This document shows, one piece after another, positions 1 through 6,375 of a DNA stretch of 10,664 nt (the stretch's first letter is position 1; each line of letters begins with the position of its first letter). The stretch is from Hyphomicrobiales bacterium (GTDB lineage: Bacteria > Pseudomonadota > Alphaproteobacteria > Rhizobiales > Beijerinckiaceae). The stretch covers positions 1-10,664 of the forward strand of contig OMIJ01000265.1 of NCBI GenBank assembly GCA_900299065.1, read 5' to 3'. The translations under genes and the position numbers were made by a program. Under the pieces are notes generated by a model. The model had not been told where the DNA came from. It did no database searches and worked only from the letters and a program-made list of their open reading frames with translations.

Positions 1-670
1 CTTTATTAGCACCCGCCAGTCCTGCAATCGCCGCGGACAAAACAAAGGCCTGCAATTTATAGCGATTGGTCTCATAGCCCAGTGAGATCATGCGCGGTTC
101 ATTATCCCTGATCGCGTGTAGGATCTGACCAAAGGGTGAGTGAATAATGCGCTGAATGAGTAAAAGCGCCGCAATGAAAATCGCCAGCGTTGTGAAATAA
201 AGCACTGTAAGATTATCAAGGTCAAACAGGCCCAGAACTTGCCCGCGCGGAATAGAGGTAAGCCCATCCTCTTTGCCTGTGAAAGGCAATTGCACAGCAA
301 GAAAATATATCATCTGCGCCAGGGCCAGCGTGATCATCGCAAAATATATGCCTTGCCGCCGGATCGCCAGATAGCCGAAGACGACGCCCAGAACCGCAGC
401 GACAAAAACACCCAGCACAATCGAAATCTCAAAGGGCAGGCCCCAAACCTTTGCTACATGACCTGCTATATAGGCCGCCGCCCCAAAATAGGCCGCATGA
501 CCAAAGGATAAAAGCCCACATGAGCCAAGCAAAAGATTAAAGGCTGAGGCAAACAGGGCATAGCACAGCACTTTGGTTAAGAAGAGCGGGTAGAAAATAA
601 AAGGCGCAATCAAAGCCGCCACGCCAGCCAAAGCCAGAAGAGCAATTTGTGTGCGCGTCATTGTCTGCAT
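1..670 (-). CDS. livM: Branched-chain amino acid ABC transporter permease LivM (partial, C-terminus off the window)
   Basis: Inner-membrane permease that pairs with LivH to form the channel of a HAAT-type amino-acid importer. The frame is open from the ATG at 668-670 to the left edge (223 codons); the family is usually 310-350 residues, so roughly the last third is missing. Visible family hallmarks are the NLLLGxxGLLSFGHAAYFG stretch at residues 45-63, a Y-L-A-I-R-R-Q-G-I-Y-F-A segment at about 100-111, and a cytoplasmic loop with SPFGQ followed by AIRDNEPR, the region that docks onto the ATPases. Several hydrophobic segments are evident. The start lies 2 nt after the livH stop, with GGGAG about 9 nt upstream. 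A second in-frame ATG three codons later (659-661) is possible. It is the last liv gene seen; whether the operon continues is not visible. Confidence 0.93.
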   Translation of the reverse strand, partial: MQTMTRTQIALLALAGVAALIAPFIFYPLFLTKVLCYALFASAFNLLLGSCGLLSFGHAAYFGAAAYIAGHVAKVWGLPFEISIVLGVFVAAVLGVVFGYLAIRRQGIYFAMITLALAQMIYFLAVQLPFTGKEDGLTSIPRGQVLGLFDLDNLTVLYFTTLAIFIAALLLIQRIIHSPFGQILHAIRDNEPRMISLGYETNRYKLQAFVLSAAIAGLAGANK

Positions 671-672
671 GA

Positions 673-1542
673 TTAGCGCTCCCGCCCAAACAAGCCCGCA
701 GGGCGCACCAAAAGCACAAGGATCATCACCACAAACACCACCATATTGGAGCCTTGCGGATAGACCACTTTTGCCAATCCTTCGAGAAGACCAAGGCTCA
801 CACTCGTAATGATCGAACCAAGAATGGAGCCCATGCCGCCTATCACAATAATGGCGAACACGACGATGATGAGATCAGCGCCCATAATCGGACTGACCGT
901 ATAAATGGGCGCTGCAAGCACACCCGCCGCCCCCGCCAACGCCACGCCGGCGCCAAAACCAAAGGTCATTAAAGAGGGCACATTAATACCAAAGGCGCGA
1001 GTCAAAGCGGGGTTTTCAGTTGCCGCACGCAAGGTGCGCCCCAGTGATGTTTTCTCCAGCGCATACCAGGAAGCCAGACATGTCATCAAAGAGGCAACGA
1101 CTACCCAAGCCCTATATTTGGGCAGAAACATAAAGCCTAAATTATAGCCGCCTGCCAATTCCGGCGGCGTTGCATAGGGACGGCCCGCCGTCTGGAAGAG
1201 ATAGATGAACAGGCCTTGCGTAAACATTAAAATACCAAAGGTGAGCAAGAGCCCATATTCATGCGGCAGTTTATAAATACGGCGCAGCAGCAGACGCTCA
1301 ACCACAGCGCCGATCAAGCCCACAATGAGCGGTGAGAGAATGAGCGCATAGAAATAAGTTACACCCAATTCACGTAGCAAAAGCCAGGCAAAGAAAGCGC
1401 CCATCATGTAAAATGCGCCTTGCGCAATATTGGCAATGCCAAGCAGGCCAAAGATGATGGCAAGACCAAGACTCAGCATGGCATAGAAAGAGCCATTGAT
1501 AAGGCCTACAAGCAATTGTCCAAAGATCACTTGTGATGACAT
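673..1542 (-). CDS. livH: Branched-chain amino acid ABC transporter permease LivH
   Basis: Inner-membrane permease, partner of LivM. It has 289 residues from the ATG at 1540-1542, the normal length for LivH, and is strongly hydrophobic with about eight membrane segments. The N-terminal hallmark G-L-I-N-G-S-F-Y-A-M-L-S-L-G-L-A at about residues 13-28 is followed by F-G-L-L-G-I-A-N-I-A-Q-G. The coupling loop T-S-L-G-R-T-L-R-A lies near residue 165, a G-M-G-S-I-L-G-S-I segment follows in the second half, and the protein ends in the typical V-R-P-A-G-L-F-G. The ATG overlaps the livF stop by one base (TGATG). A GTG three bases upstream (1543-1545) is an alternative that would give a four-base overlap. 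Either way translation is probably coupled to livF. Confidence 0.95.
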   Translation of the reverse strand: MSSQVIFGQLLVGLINGSFYAMLSLGLAIIFGLLGIANIAQGAFYMMGAFFAWLLLRELGVTYFYALILSPLIVGLIGAVVERLLLRRIYKLPHEYGLLLTFGILMFTQGLFIYLFQTAGRPYATPPELAGGYNLGFMFLPKYRAWVVVASLMTCLASWYALEKTSLGRTLRAATENPALTRAFGINVPSLMTFGFGAGVALAGAAGVLAAPIYTVSPIMGADLIIVVFAIIVIGGMGSILGSIITSVSLGLLEGLAKVVYPQGSNMVVFVVMILVLLVRPAGLFGRER

Positions 1543-2246
1543 CACACCCCCAAATAGGATTTGATGTGATCACTGCGCACCTGCACTTCATCGCGCCGGA
1601 TCATGTCAACAATCTTTCCATGTTCCATCACATAATGGCGATCAGCAATGCGTGAAGCAAAACGGAAATTCTGCTCCACCAAAATCATCGTATGACCCAG
1701 AGCTTTCATCGCCTCAATCGCATGACCAATCTGCTGAATGATGACAGGAGCCAAACCTTCGGTTGGCTCATCAAGCAAAAAGATCGCGGCACCCGTGCGC
1801 AACACCCGCGCAAAGGCAAGCATTTGTTGCTCGCCGCCTGACAGGCGCGTCCCCTGGCTACGCCGTCGCTCTTTGAGATTGGGAAATAAAGTCCAGATCG
1901 CATCCAGACTCATGCCCCCTTCCGCCAGTTTGGGCGGCAGCATCAAATTATCCATCACATCAAGGCTGGAATAAATGCCGCGCTCTTCGGGCACATAACC
2001 AATGCCAAGACGTGCAATGCGCTCTGAGGGCCAGTCAATTGTCTCATGCCCACAAATTTTGATCGAGCCTTGCCGCTTTTCCAACATGCCCATGATTGCA
2101 CGTAAAGTTGTGGTCTTGCCGGCGCCATTACGGCCGATAATGGTCACGACCTCGCCACGCCTGACATCCAGATCAACGCCATGCAGAACATGGGATTCGC
2201 CATAATAGCCATGCAGATCTTTGATCGTGAGAACGGACTCAGTCAT
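1542..2246 (-). CDS. livF: Branched-chain amino acid ABC transporter ATP-binding protein LivF
   Basis: Cytoplasmic ATPase that pairs with LivG to power uptake through LivHM. Counted from the ATG at 2244-2246 (234 residues), the Walker A motif GRNGAGKTT is at 38-46, the signature LSGGE at 135-139 and Walker B IFLLDEP at 155-161. The H-loop position reads E-Q-N (Gln at 192) instead of E-H-N, which is usual for LivF-type subunits. Length matches the family. The chosen ATG lies inside the last codons of livG (ATGACTGA, eight-base overlap), with GGGGA about 6-7 nt upstream. A start at 2261 would add five residues (MWGRI) but gives no better ribosome-binding site. The stop overlaps the livH start. 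Confidence 0.95.
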   Translation of the reverse strand: MTESVLTIKDLHGYYGESHVLHGVDLDVRRGEVVTIIGRNGAGKTTTLRAIMGMLEKRQGSIKICGHETIDWPSERIARLGIGYVPEERGIYSSLDVMDNLMLPPKLAEGGMSLDAIWTLFPNLKERRRSQGTRLSGGEQQMLAFARVLRTGAAIFLLDEPTEGLAPVIIQQIGHAIEAMKALGHTMILVEQNFRFASRIADRHYVMEHGKIVDMIRRDEVQVRSDHIKSYLGV

Positions 2247-3003
2247 GATCCGTCCCCACATAGGCCTCTATCACTGCCGGATCACGCGAGACTTGCGTAT
2301 AACTTCCCTGCGCCAGAATCTCGCCGCGCGCCAGCACTGTAATGTGATCGGATAAATCAGCGACCACCGAGAGATTATGTTCCACCATCAGGACAGTGCG
2401 ATGTGCCGCCACACGACGAATGAGTTTTGCAATGCGCTCGACATCTTCATGACCCATACCGGCCATTGGCTCATCCAGCAAGAGAAGCTCAGGATCCAGA
2501 GCCAATGTCGTGGCCAGCTCCAGTGCGCGCCGCCGACCATAGGGCAATTCGCCAGCCGTGCGATCACGCACATCATCAAGCCCAACCTGATCGAGCAGAT
2601 CACGCGCCTGATCATTGAGCACATTCAACACTTTTTCATTGCGCCAGAATGCAAAACTATCCCCGCGAAAGCGTTGCAAAGCAATGCGCACATTCTCCAG
2701 CGCACTCAAACTGGCAAAGACAGCTGAAATCTGAAATGAGCGCACCATGCCAAGCCGCGCTACTGCACTCGGCGAGGTCGCGGTAATATCAATACCTTTG
2801 AAGAAAATCTGGCCTGCTGTCGGCTGATGAAATTTGGTGGCAAGATTGAACACAGTCGTCTTGCCCGCGCCATTGGGTCCAATGAGCGCATGGATCGTGC
2901 CGCGTTGCACATCCAGATCAAGATTGCGCACAGCAATGAACCCGGCGAAACTTTTTCGCACGGCTCGCATTTGCAAGATCGGCGCGGCCGGATCAGTGCT
3001 CAT
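2239..3003 (-). CDS. livG: Branched-chain amino acid ABC transporter ATP-binding protein LivG
   Basis: Second ATPase of the HAAT-type importer. It has 254 residues from the ATG at 3001-3003. Walker A GPNGAGKTT is at 42-50, the Q-loop glutamine at 91, Walker B LLLLDEP at 173-179 and the H-loop histidine at 209 (VEHN). The signature is L-P-Y-G-R (153-157) instead of L-S-G-G-Q; LivG proteins often have Y at the third position, but proline for serine is less standard. D-E-P-M-A-G-M-G-H-E-D at the D-loop resembles alphaproteobacterial homologues as I remember them. The start was chosen because a longer frame to 3042 would begin with GTG inside a hairpin and add 13 non-family residues. Only a weak purine run (AAGAAAG) precedes the ATG. 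The gene follows the binding protein after 68 bp. Confidence 0.94.
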   Translation of the reverse strand: MSTDPAAPILQMRAVRKSFAGFIAVRNLDLDVQRGTIHALIGPNGAGKTTVFNLATKFHQPTAGQIFFKGIDITATSPSAVARLGMVRSFQISAVFASLSALENVRIALQRFRGDSFAFWRNEKVLNVLNDQARDLLDQVGLDDVRDRTAGELPYGRRRALELATTLALDPELLLLDEPMAGMGHEDVERIAKLIRRVAAHRTVLMVEHNLSVVADLSDHITVLARGEILAQGSYTQVSRDPAVIEAYVGTDHD

Positions 3004-3033
3004 ATGAGCTTTCTTATTCAGGAAGAATAGCCA

Positions 3034-3066
3034 AAGGCCCACGCAAATTCAAAATGCGCGGGCCTT
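3034..3066 (-). terminator. Intercistronic hairpin between binding-protein gene and livG (partial terminator or mRNA 3' stabiliser)
   Basis: Minus-strand RNA can form an 11-bp stem: AAGGCCCGCGC (3066-3056) pairs with GCGTGGGCCTT (3044-3034) through ten Watson-Crick pairs and one G-U, with an 11-nt loop. It starts 5 nt after the binding-protein stop. The following run is only about three U and then mixed sequence, so full termination is unlikely. Attenuation or protection of the upstream message, giving excess binding protein, fits better. Confidence 0.6.
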
Positions 3067-3071
3067 GCTGC

Positions 3072-4283
3072 TTACTTTTTGAAAGCAGGGCAATCGCCTT
3101 CAGCAATGGAGCGGAATGCATCCTTGCCGGGCAAAGTGGCAACCACTTTTTGCAAATCCCATTCACCCTTTGAGTCAGCAGGCTTTTTGATTTGCACGAG
3201 ATAGACATCATGCACCATGCGACCATCTTCACGCAGAGATCCGGCCGATGTAAAAGCATCATTCACAGGGGTCTTGCGCATTTGCGCAATCACAGTTTTA
3301 GGGTCAGTGGTGTTCACAGCCTGAACGGCTTTGAGATAATTCAACACAGCCGAATAAGTGCCCACCTGAAAGGTGGAAGGCGCGGTCTTTCTGCGCTCAA
3401 TGAATTTCTTCATAAAGGCCGCGGCCTCAGGGCTCTGATCGGCATGCCAGGTGGTGACATACATGCCATCTTGCGCCACATCGAGCGTGGCGCTCTTGAT
3501 TGCAGGAAGAGAATCAAGGCCAAGAGCCACCACTTTCATGCCAGCGGCTGTCAAACCAAATTCCTTGGCTGCACGGGCAGAATTGACCGCATCATCGCCG
3601 CCATTATTCAGCGCCACAACATCAGCCTTGGAGGCTTGTGCTTGCAAAACGAAGGAGGAGAAATCCGTCGTGCCCAAAGGCGCTTTCACACCGCCAACCA
3701 CTTCACCGCCAGCCGCCTTCACCGCACCAGCAACAGCTGATTCCAAAGCCGCACCGAAGGCATAATCAGCCGAGATGAAGAACCATTTCTTGCCTAAAGT
3801 TGGCACAGCAAGACCAATGCCCTTGCCCATTTGATAAGTATCATAGACCCAATGCACCGAATTATCGGGCGCACAGGCCTTGCCGGTGAAGTCGGCAGAA
3901 CCGGCGCTCGTCAGTAGCACAGTCTTGTTCTTTGCCTTGGCGGCATCAACAACCGCAAAGCCGACAGCGGAATTCACAAGATCCGTGACAGCATCGACCT
4001 TATCGACATCAAACCAGCGATTGGCCACTGAAACGCCAACATCAGGTTTGTTTTGATGATCGCCAGCGAGAATTTCAATCGGCATGCCATTTATCTTGCC
4101 GCCCATTTCCTCAGCTGCCATGCGCGCAGCTTCGACCGAGCCATTGCCGGAATTCTGCTCATAGCCGCCCGAAAGATCCGTCAGAACGCCAATACGTACA
4201 CGGCCATTAGCAATTTCCGCCTGAGCGGCGCAGACCATAAGGGCGGTGGCTGCAGCAGCCCCCATAAGTTGACGGATCAGCAT
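3072..4283 (-). CDS. Periplasmic substrate-binding protein of a branched-chain-amino-acid/amide-type ABC importer
   Basis: Secreted receptor for the LivGFHM-like importer, of the Peripla_BP_6 (LivJ/LivK-like) family. It has 403 residues. The signal peptide has an N-terminal Arg, an alanine-rich core and an A-Q-A cleavage site after residue 22. The mature protein begins with R-V-R-I-G-V-L-T-D-L-S-G, the first strand and ligand loop of this fold. Cysteines at 137 (in TGKACAPD) and 398 (in GDCPAFKK at the C-terminus) are the only two in the mature chain and could form a disulphide. The sequence style, including W-V-Y-D-T-Y and A-D-Y-A-F-G-A-A-L-E near 145-180, resembles a large alphaproteobacterial subgroup whose ligands are mostly unassigned, so leucine specificity should not be assumed. 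The ATG has an excellent AAGAGGAG site 9 nt upstream. It is the first gene of the operon. Confidence 0.93.
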   Translation of the reverse strand: MLIRQLMGAAAATALMVCAAQAEIANGRVRIGVLTDLSGGYEQNSGNGSVEAARMAAEEMGGKINGMPIEILAGDHQNKPDVGVSVANRWFDVDKVDAVTDLVNSAVGFAVVDAAKAKNKTVLLTSAGSADFTGKACAPDNSVHWVYDTYQMGKGIGLAVPTLGKKWFFISADYAFGAALESAVAGAVKAAGGEVVGGVKAPLGTTDFSSFVLQAQASKADVVALNNGGDDAVNSARAAKEFGLTAAGMKVVALGLDSLPAIKSATLDVAQDGMYVTTWHADQSPEAAAFMKKFIERRKTAPSTFQVGTYSAVLNYLKAVQAVNTTDPKTVIAQMRKTPVNDAFTSAGSLREDGRMVHDVYLVQIKKPADSKGEWDLQKVVATLPGKDAFRSIAEGDCPAFKK

Positions 4284-4292
4284 GGCGTTTCA

Positions 4293-4300
4293 CTCCTCTT
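4293..4300 (-). promoter_or_regulatory. Strong ribosome-binding site of the liv-type binding-protein gene
   Basis: AAGAGGAG read on the minus strand, 9 nt before the ATG at 4281-4283. It is far closer to the anti-Shine-Dalgarno complement than the sites of the transporter genes downstream, consistent with high production of the binding protein. Confidence 0.75.
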
Positions 4301-4339
4301 TTGCCGCACAATGCGACTTTATAATGCAACTTGGGGGGA

Positions 4340-4367
4340 AGCTTAGTCAGCCTATATCCCATGTCAA
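4340..4367 (-). promoter_or_regulatory. Candidate sigma-70-type promoter for the liv-like operon
   Basis: Minus strand TTGACA (4367-4362) matches the -35 consensus exactly. At a 16-nt spacing the -10 position reads TAAGCT (4345-4340), a poor match with three of six bases; this weakness is common in alphaproteobacterial promoters, or may mean activator dependence. It would give a leader of about 50 nt. The palindromes at 4382-4418 would then lie around -50 to -85. Inferred from the hexamers only. Confidence 0.4.
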
Positions 4368-4381
4368 TTCAACCGGCAGGT

Positions 4382-4396
4382 GATTAACCGTTAATC
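4382..4396. promoter_or_regulatory. 15-bp perfect palindrome, candidate operator
   Basis: GATTAAC-C-GTTAATC: seven-base arms around one centre base. A one-base centre cannot form a good RNA loop, so protein binding is more likely than termination. It lies about 15 bp upstream of the candidate -35 of the liv-like operon. Confidence 0.5.
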
Positions 4397-4403
4397 GACT
4401 ATG

Positions 4404-4418
4404 ATCTTAGTCTAAGAT
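4404..4418. promoter_or_regulatory. Second 15-bp perfect palindrome, candidate operator
   Basis: ATCTTAG-T-CTAAGAT: seven-base arms around one centre base, with its centre 22 bp from that of the neighbouring palindrome, about two helical turns. It contains a T-N11-A dyad as recognised by LysR-type regulators, although that pattern is loose. The arms differ from those of the first palindrome. A third inverted repeat, GACTA-N6-TAGTC (4397-4412), bridges the two. Confidence 0.5.
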
Positions 4419-4472
4419 GGAAGGTCGACAGGCATATGAACGCCAACCCTTCTTGAAAGCCCGCCTTCGAGT

Positions 4473-4484
4473 GTGAATATTCAC
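4473..4484. promoter_or_regulatory. 12-bp perfect palindrome in the intergenic region
   Basis: GTGAATATTCAC, self-complementary without a spacer. It lies about 110 bp upstream of the candidate liv -35 and about 100 bp downstream of the end of the peptide operon. It could be a regulator site; no regulator gene is visible in the window. Confidence 0.3.
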
Positions 4485-4534
4485 CCTGTAAAGCGATCTG
4501 TCACACATCACTGAACAGTCATAAGTATCTGATT

Positions 4535-4576
4535 AATAAAAAATAAAACTCATTGCTGTCGCTTAGGGATGACGCA
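4535..4576 (-). terminator. Weak intrinsic terminator candidate after the peptide-importer operon
   Basis: Just after the stop of the fused ATPase gene, the minus-strand RNA can pair TGC+GTC (4576-4571) with GAC+GCA (4560-4558 and 4556-4554), leaving a one-base bulge and a 10-nt loop. A short mixed stretch and then a T-rich run (TTTTATTTTTTATTAA) follow. The U-tract is good but the stem is short and bulged, so termination may be leaky. Confidence 0.35.
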
Positions 4577-4580
4577 GACT

Positions 4581-6374
4581 TTATACTTTCGCCAAAGCTG
4601 CAGAGCCCAGCAATCGCGCCGTATAGGCATGCTGCGGATGCGACAGAACATCATCTGCGGGGCCTTGTTCAACGATCTCGCCGTTCAACATGACAGCCAC
4701 GCGATCTGCCAATTGCCGTACAACCGCAAGATTATGACTGATGAACAAATAGGTCAGATTGAACTCACGTTGCAAATCGACCAGCAGATTCAAAATTTGC
4801 GATTGGATCGACACATCAAGCGCGCTTGTGGGCTCGTCACAAACAACAAGCGAGGGGCCACTGACCAAGGCGCGGGCGATGGCCACACGCTGACGCTGGC
4901 CGCCAGAGAGTTGCGAGGGGTAAGCATTGAAATGATAATAGGCGAGACCGCAGCGCTCCAGCATGGCGCGCGCACGAGAATCTCGCTCAATTTTGCTTTC
5001 TTCGCCCCGCACATCCAGCGGCGCACGAACAATATCCAGCACTGTATGGCGCGGATTAAGCGAAGCATTCGGATCCTGAAACACTGGCTGCACGGCGCGC
5101 GCCCGGCTGGCTGGATCAAGAGACCCCACGGCTTTGCCGCCGATGAGAATGTCACCGCTGACAGGCTTTTCCAATCCAAGAACCGCGCGCGCCAAAGTTG
5201 ATTTTCCTGAACCACTCTCTCCCACAAGACCCAATGTGGAACCGCGCGGCAGGACCAGGCTCGCATTTTTGAGAGCCACAAAGGACGGGCCTTGGGTCAA
5301 AAAGGCTCCCATACTTTGATAAGCAATTGTGACAGAGCGCAGCTCCAGCAAAGCTTCAGAAGCAGAAGTGGTGATCGTTTGCGAAACGCTCAACGTCTTT
5401 CGATTCTGTTGCAGATTCGATTCAAGCACGCATCTATAGCCGCGTGAACCTGAGACATGCCAGGGAATCGAGCCATCACAATCTGTACGCGCTTCCTCGC
5501 AACGAAACCGAAACTGACACCCGGAGAGATCACCAATCAGGCGCGGAGGAATACCCGGCAGCCAACCTAATTGCGCGCCACATGGCGTGTCCAGCGCGGG
5601 CGCACAGGCCACAAGCCGCGATGTATAAGGATGGCGCGGCGCGGAAATTACTTCATGCGCCAAGCCGGTCTCAACAAGTTCGCCCGCATACATCACGCCA
5701 ACGCGTGTGGCAAAGTTTTTAACCAGAGTGAGATCATGTGTGATGAACAGAATTGCAAGATCAAACTCACGTTGCAAATCGCGCAGCAAATCTAGAATCT
5801 GCGCCTGTACAGTGACATCCAGCGCAGTGGTGGGCTCGTCAGCAATCAACAAACGCGGCGATCCCATAAGCGCCATGGCAATCATGGCGCGCTGGCGCAT
5901 TCCGCCGGATAATTCATGGGGATATTGTGCAAGCCGCAGCTCTGGCTGGCTAATGCCGCAACGCTCCAGCAATTCGATGGCACGTCGTTTTGCAGCATCC
6001 TTGCTCAAATCTGGATGATGCAGCCTTGGGCCTTCTGTGAGCTGTTCGCCAATGGTCAGCACAGGATTAAGTGCTGTCATCGGCTCCTGAAAGATCATCG
6101 CCGCCCGATCGCCGCGAATCTGGCGCAATTCTGGCTCCGGTAGACCGCCTATCTCGACGCCATCAAGCTGCAATCTTTTGGCTTCGCGCTTGCCATTCTG
6201 CGGCATGAGATCAAGCAGCGATAATGCTGTCATCGACTTGCCACAACCGCTTTCACCCACCAGCGCGAATGTTTCACCATGCTCGATAGAAAATGAAACG
6301 CCCCGCACGGCATGCAGGGGGCCGTTGCGGGTCGCTATTCGTACATGCAGTTCTTCAACGTCCAACACCGGCAT
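4581..6374 (-). CDS. Fused dipeptide/oligopeptide ABC transporter ATP-binding protein (DppD-DppF / GsiA / YejF type)
   Basis: Cytoplasmic ATPase that drives the peptide importer, with both nucleotide-binding domains in one 597-residue chain. First domain: Walker A GESGCGKS 40-47, signature LSGGM 155-159, Walker B 175-181, H-loop His 213. Second domain: Walker A GESGSGKS 385-392, signature LSGGQ 489-493, Walker B 509-515, H-loop His 547. Between them lies an oligopeptide-type C-terminal extension (R-H-P-Y-T at 247-251) carrying cysteines 286, 292, 299 and 315 in a C-x5-C-x6-C-x15-C pattern, known in DppD-type subunits as an iron-sulphur ligand set. The second half ends soon after H-A-Y-T-A-R-L-L and lacks this extension. 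The ATG at 6372-6374 follows the dppC stop by one base and has GAGAAGG 6 nt upstream; a longer frame to 6416 would add 14 residues unlike the family. Confidence 0.94.
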   Translation of the reverse strand: MPVLDVEELHVRIATRNGPLHAVRGVSFSIEHGETFALVGESGCGKSMTALSLLDLMPQNGKREAKRLQLDGVEIGGLPEPELRQIRGDRAAMIFQEPMTALNPVLTIGEQLTEGPRLHHPDLSKDAAKRRAIELLERCGISQPELRLAQYPHELSGGMRQRAMIAMALMGSPRLLIADEPTTALDVTVQAQILDLLRDLQREFDLAILFITHDLTLVKNFATRVGVMYAGELVETGLAHEVISAPRHPYTSRLVACAPALDTPCGAQLGWLPGIPPRLIGDLSGCQFRFRCEEARTDCDGSIPWHVSGSRGYRCVLESNLQQNRKTLSVSQTITTSASEALLELRSVTIAYQSMGAFLTQGPSFVALKNASLVLPRGSTLGLVGESGSGKSTLARAVLGLEKPVSGDILIGGKAVGSLDPASRARAVQPVFQDPNASLNPRHTVLDIVRAPLDVRGEESKIERDSRARAMLERCGLAYYHFNAYPSQLSGGQRQRVAIARALVSGPSLVVCDEPTSALDVSIQSQILNLLVDLQREFNLTYLFISHNLAVVRQLADRVAVMLNGEIVEQGPADDVLSHPQHAYTARLLGSAALAKV

Positions 6375-6375
6375 A

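Noticed and set aside
3192..3740. Plus-strand open frame of about 180 codons opposite the liv-type binding-protein gene
   Set aside because: Antisense shadow of a well-supported secreted protein; no domain, no ribosome-binding site of note and no neighbours on that strand.
4228..4248. Possible lipoprotein signal (Cys 18) in the liv-type binding protein
   Set aside because: The residues before the cysteine are L-M-V; a lipobox needs a small residue at -1. The A-Q-A site after residue 22 fits ordinary signal peptidase I cleavage.
4305..4315. CGCA-TTG-TGCG mini-hairpin just upstream of the liv-type binding-protein ribosome-binding site
   Set aside because: A four-pair stem with a three-base loop is too weak to call a riboswitch or attenuator, and I see no larger fold around it.
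4316..4325. TATAAA-like -10 box on the minus strand upstream of the liv-type binding-protein gene
   Set aside because: No acceptable -35 lies 16-18 nt upstream, and it would leave a very short leader. The TTGACA at 4362-4367 was preferred, though its -10 is poor.
4569..5201. Plus-strand open frame of about 210 codons opposite the fused ATPase gene
   Set aside because: It lies wholly antisense to a gene with two complete ABC motif sets, its translation resembles no domain I know, and it is rich in residues expected from reading reverse-complement codons.
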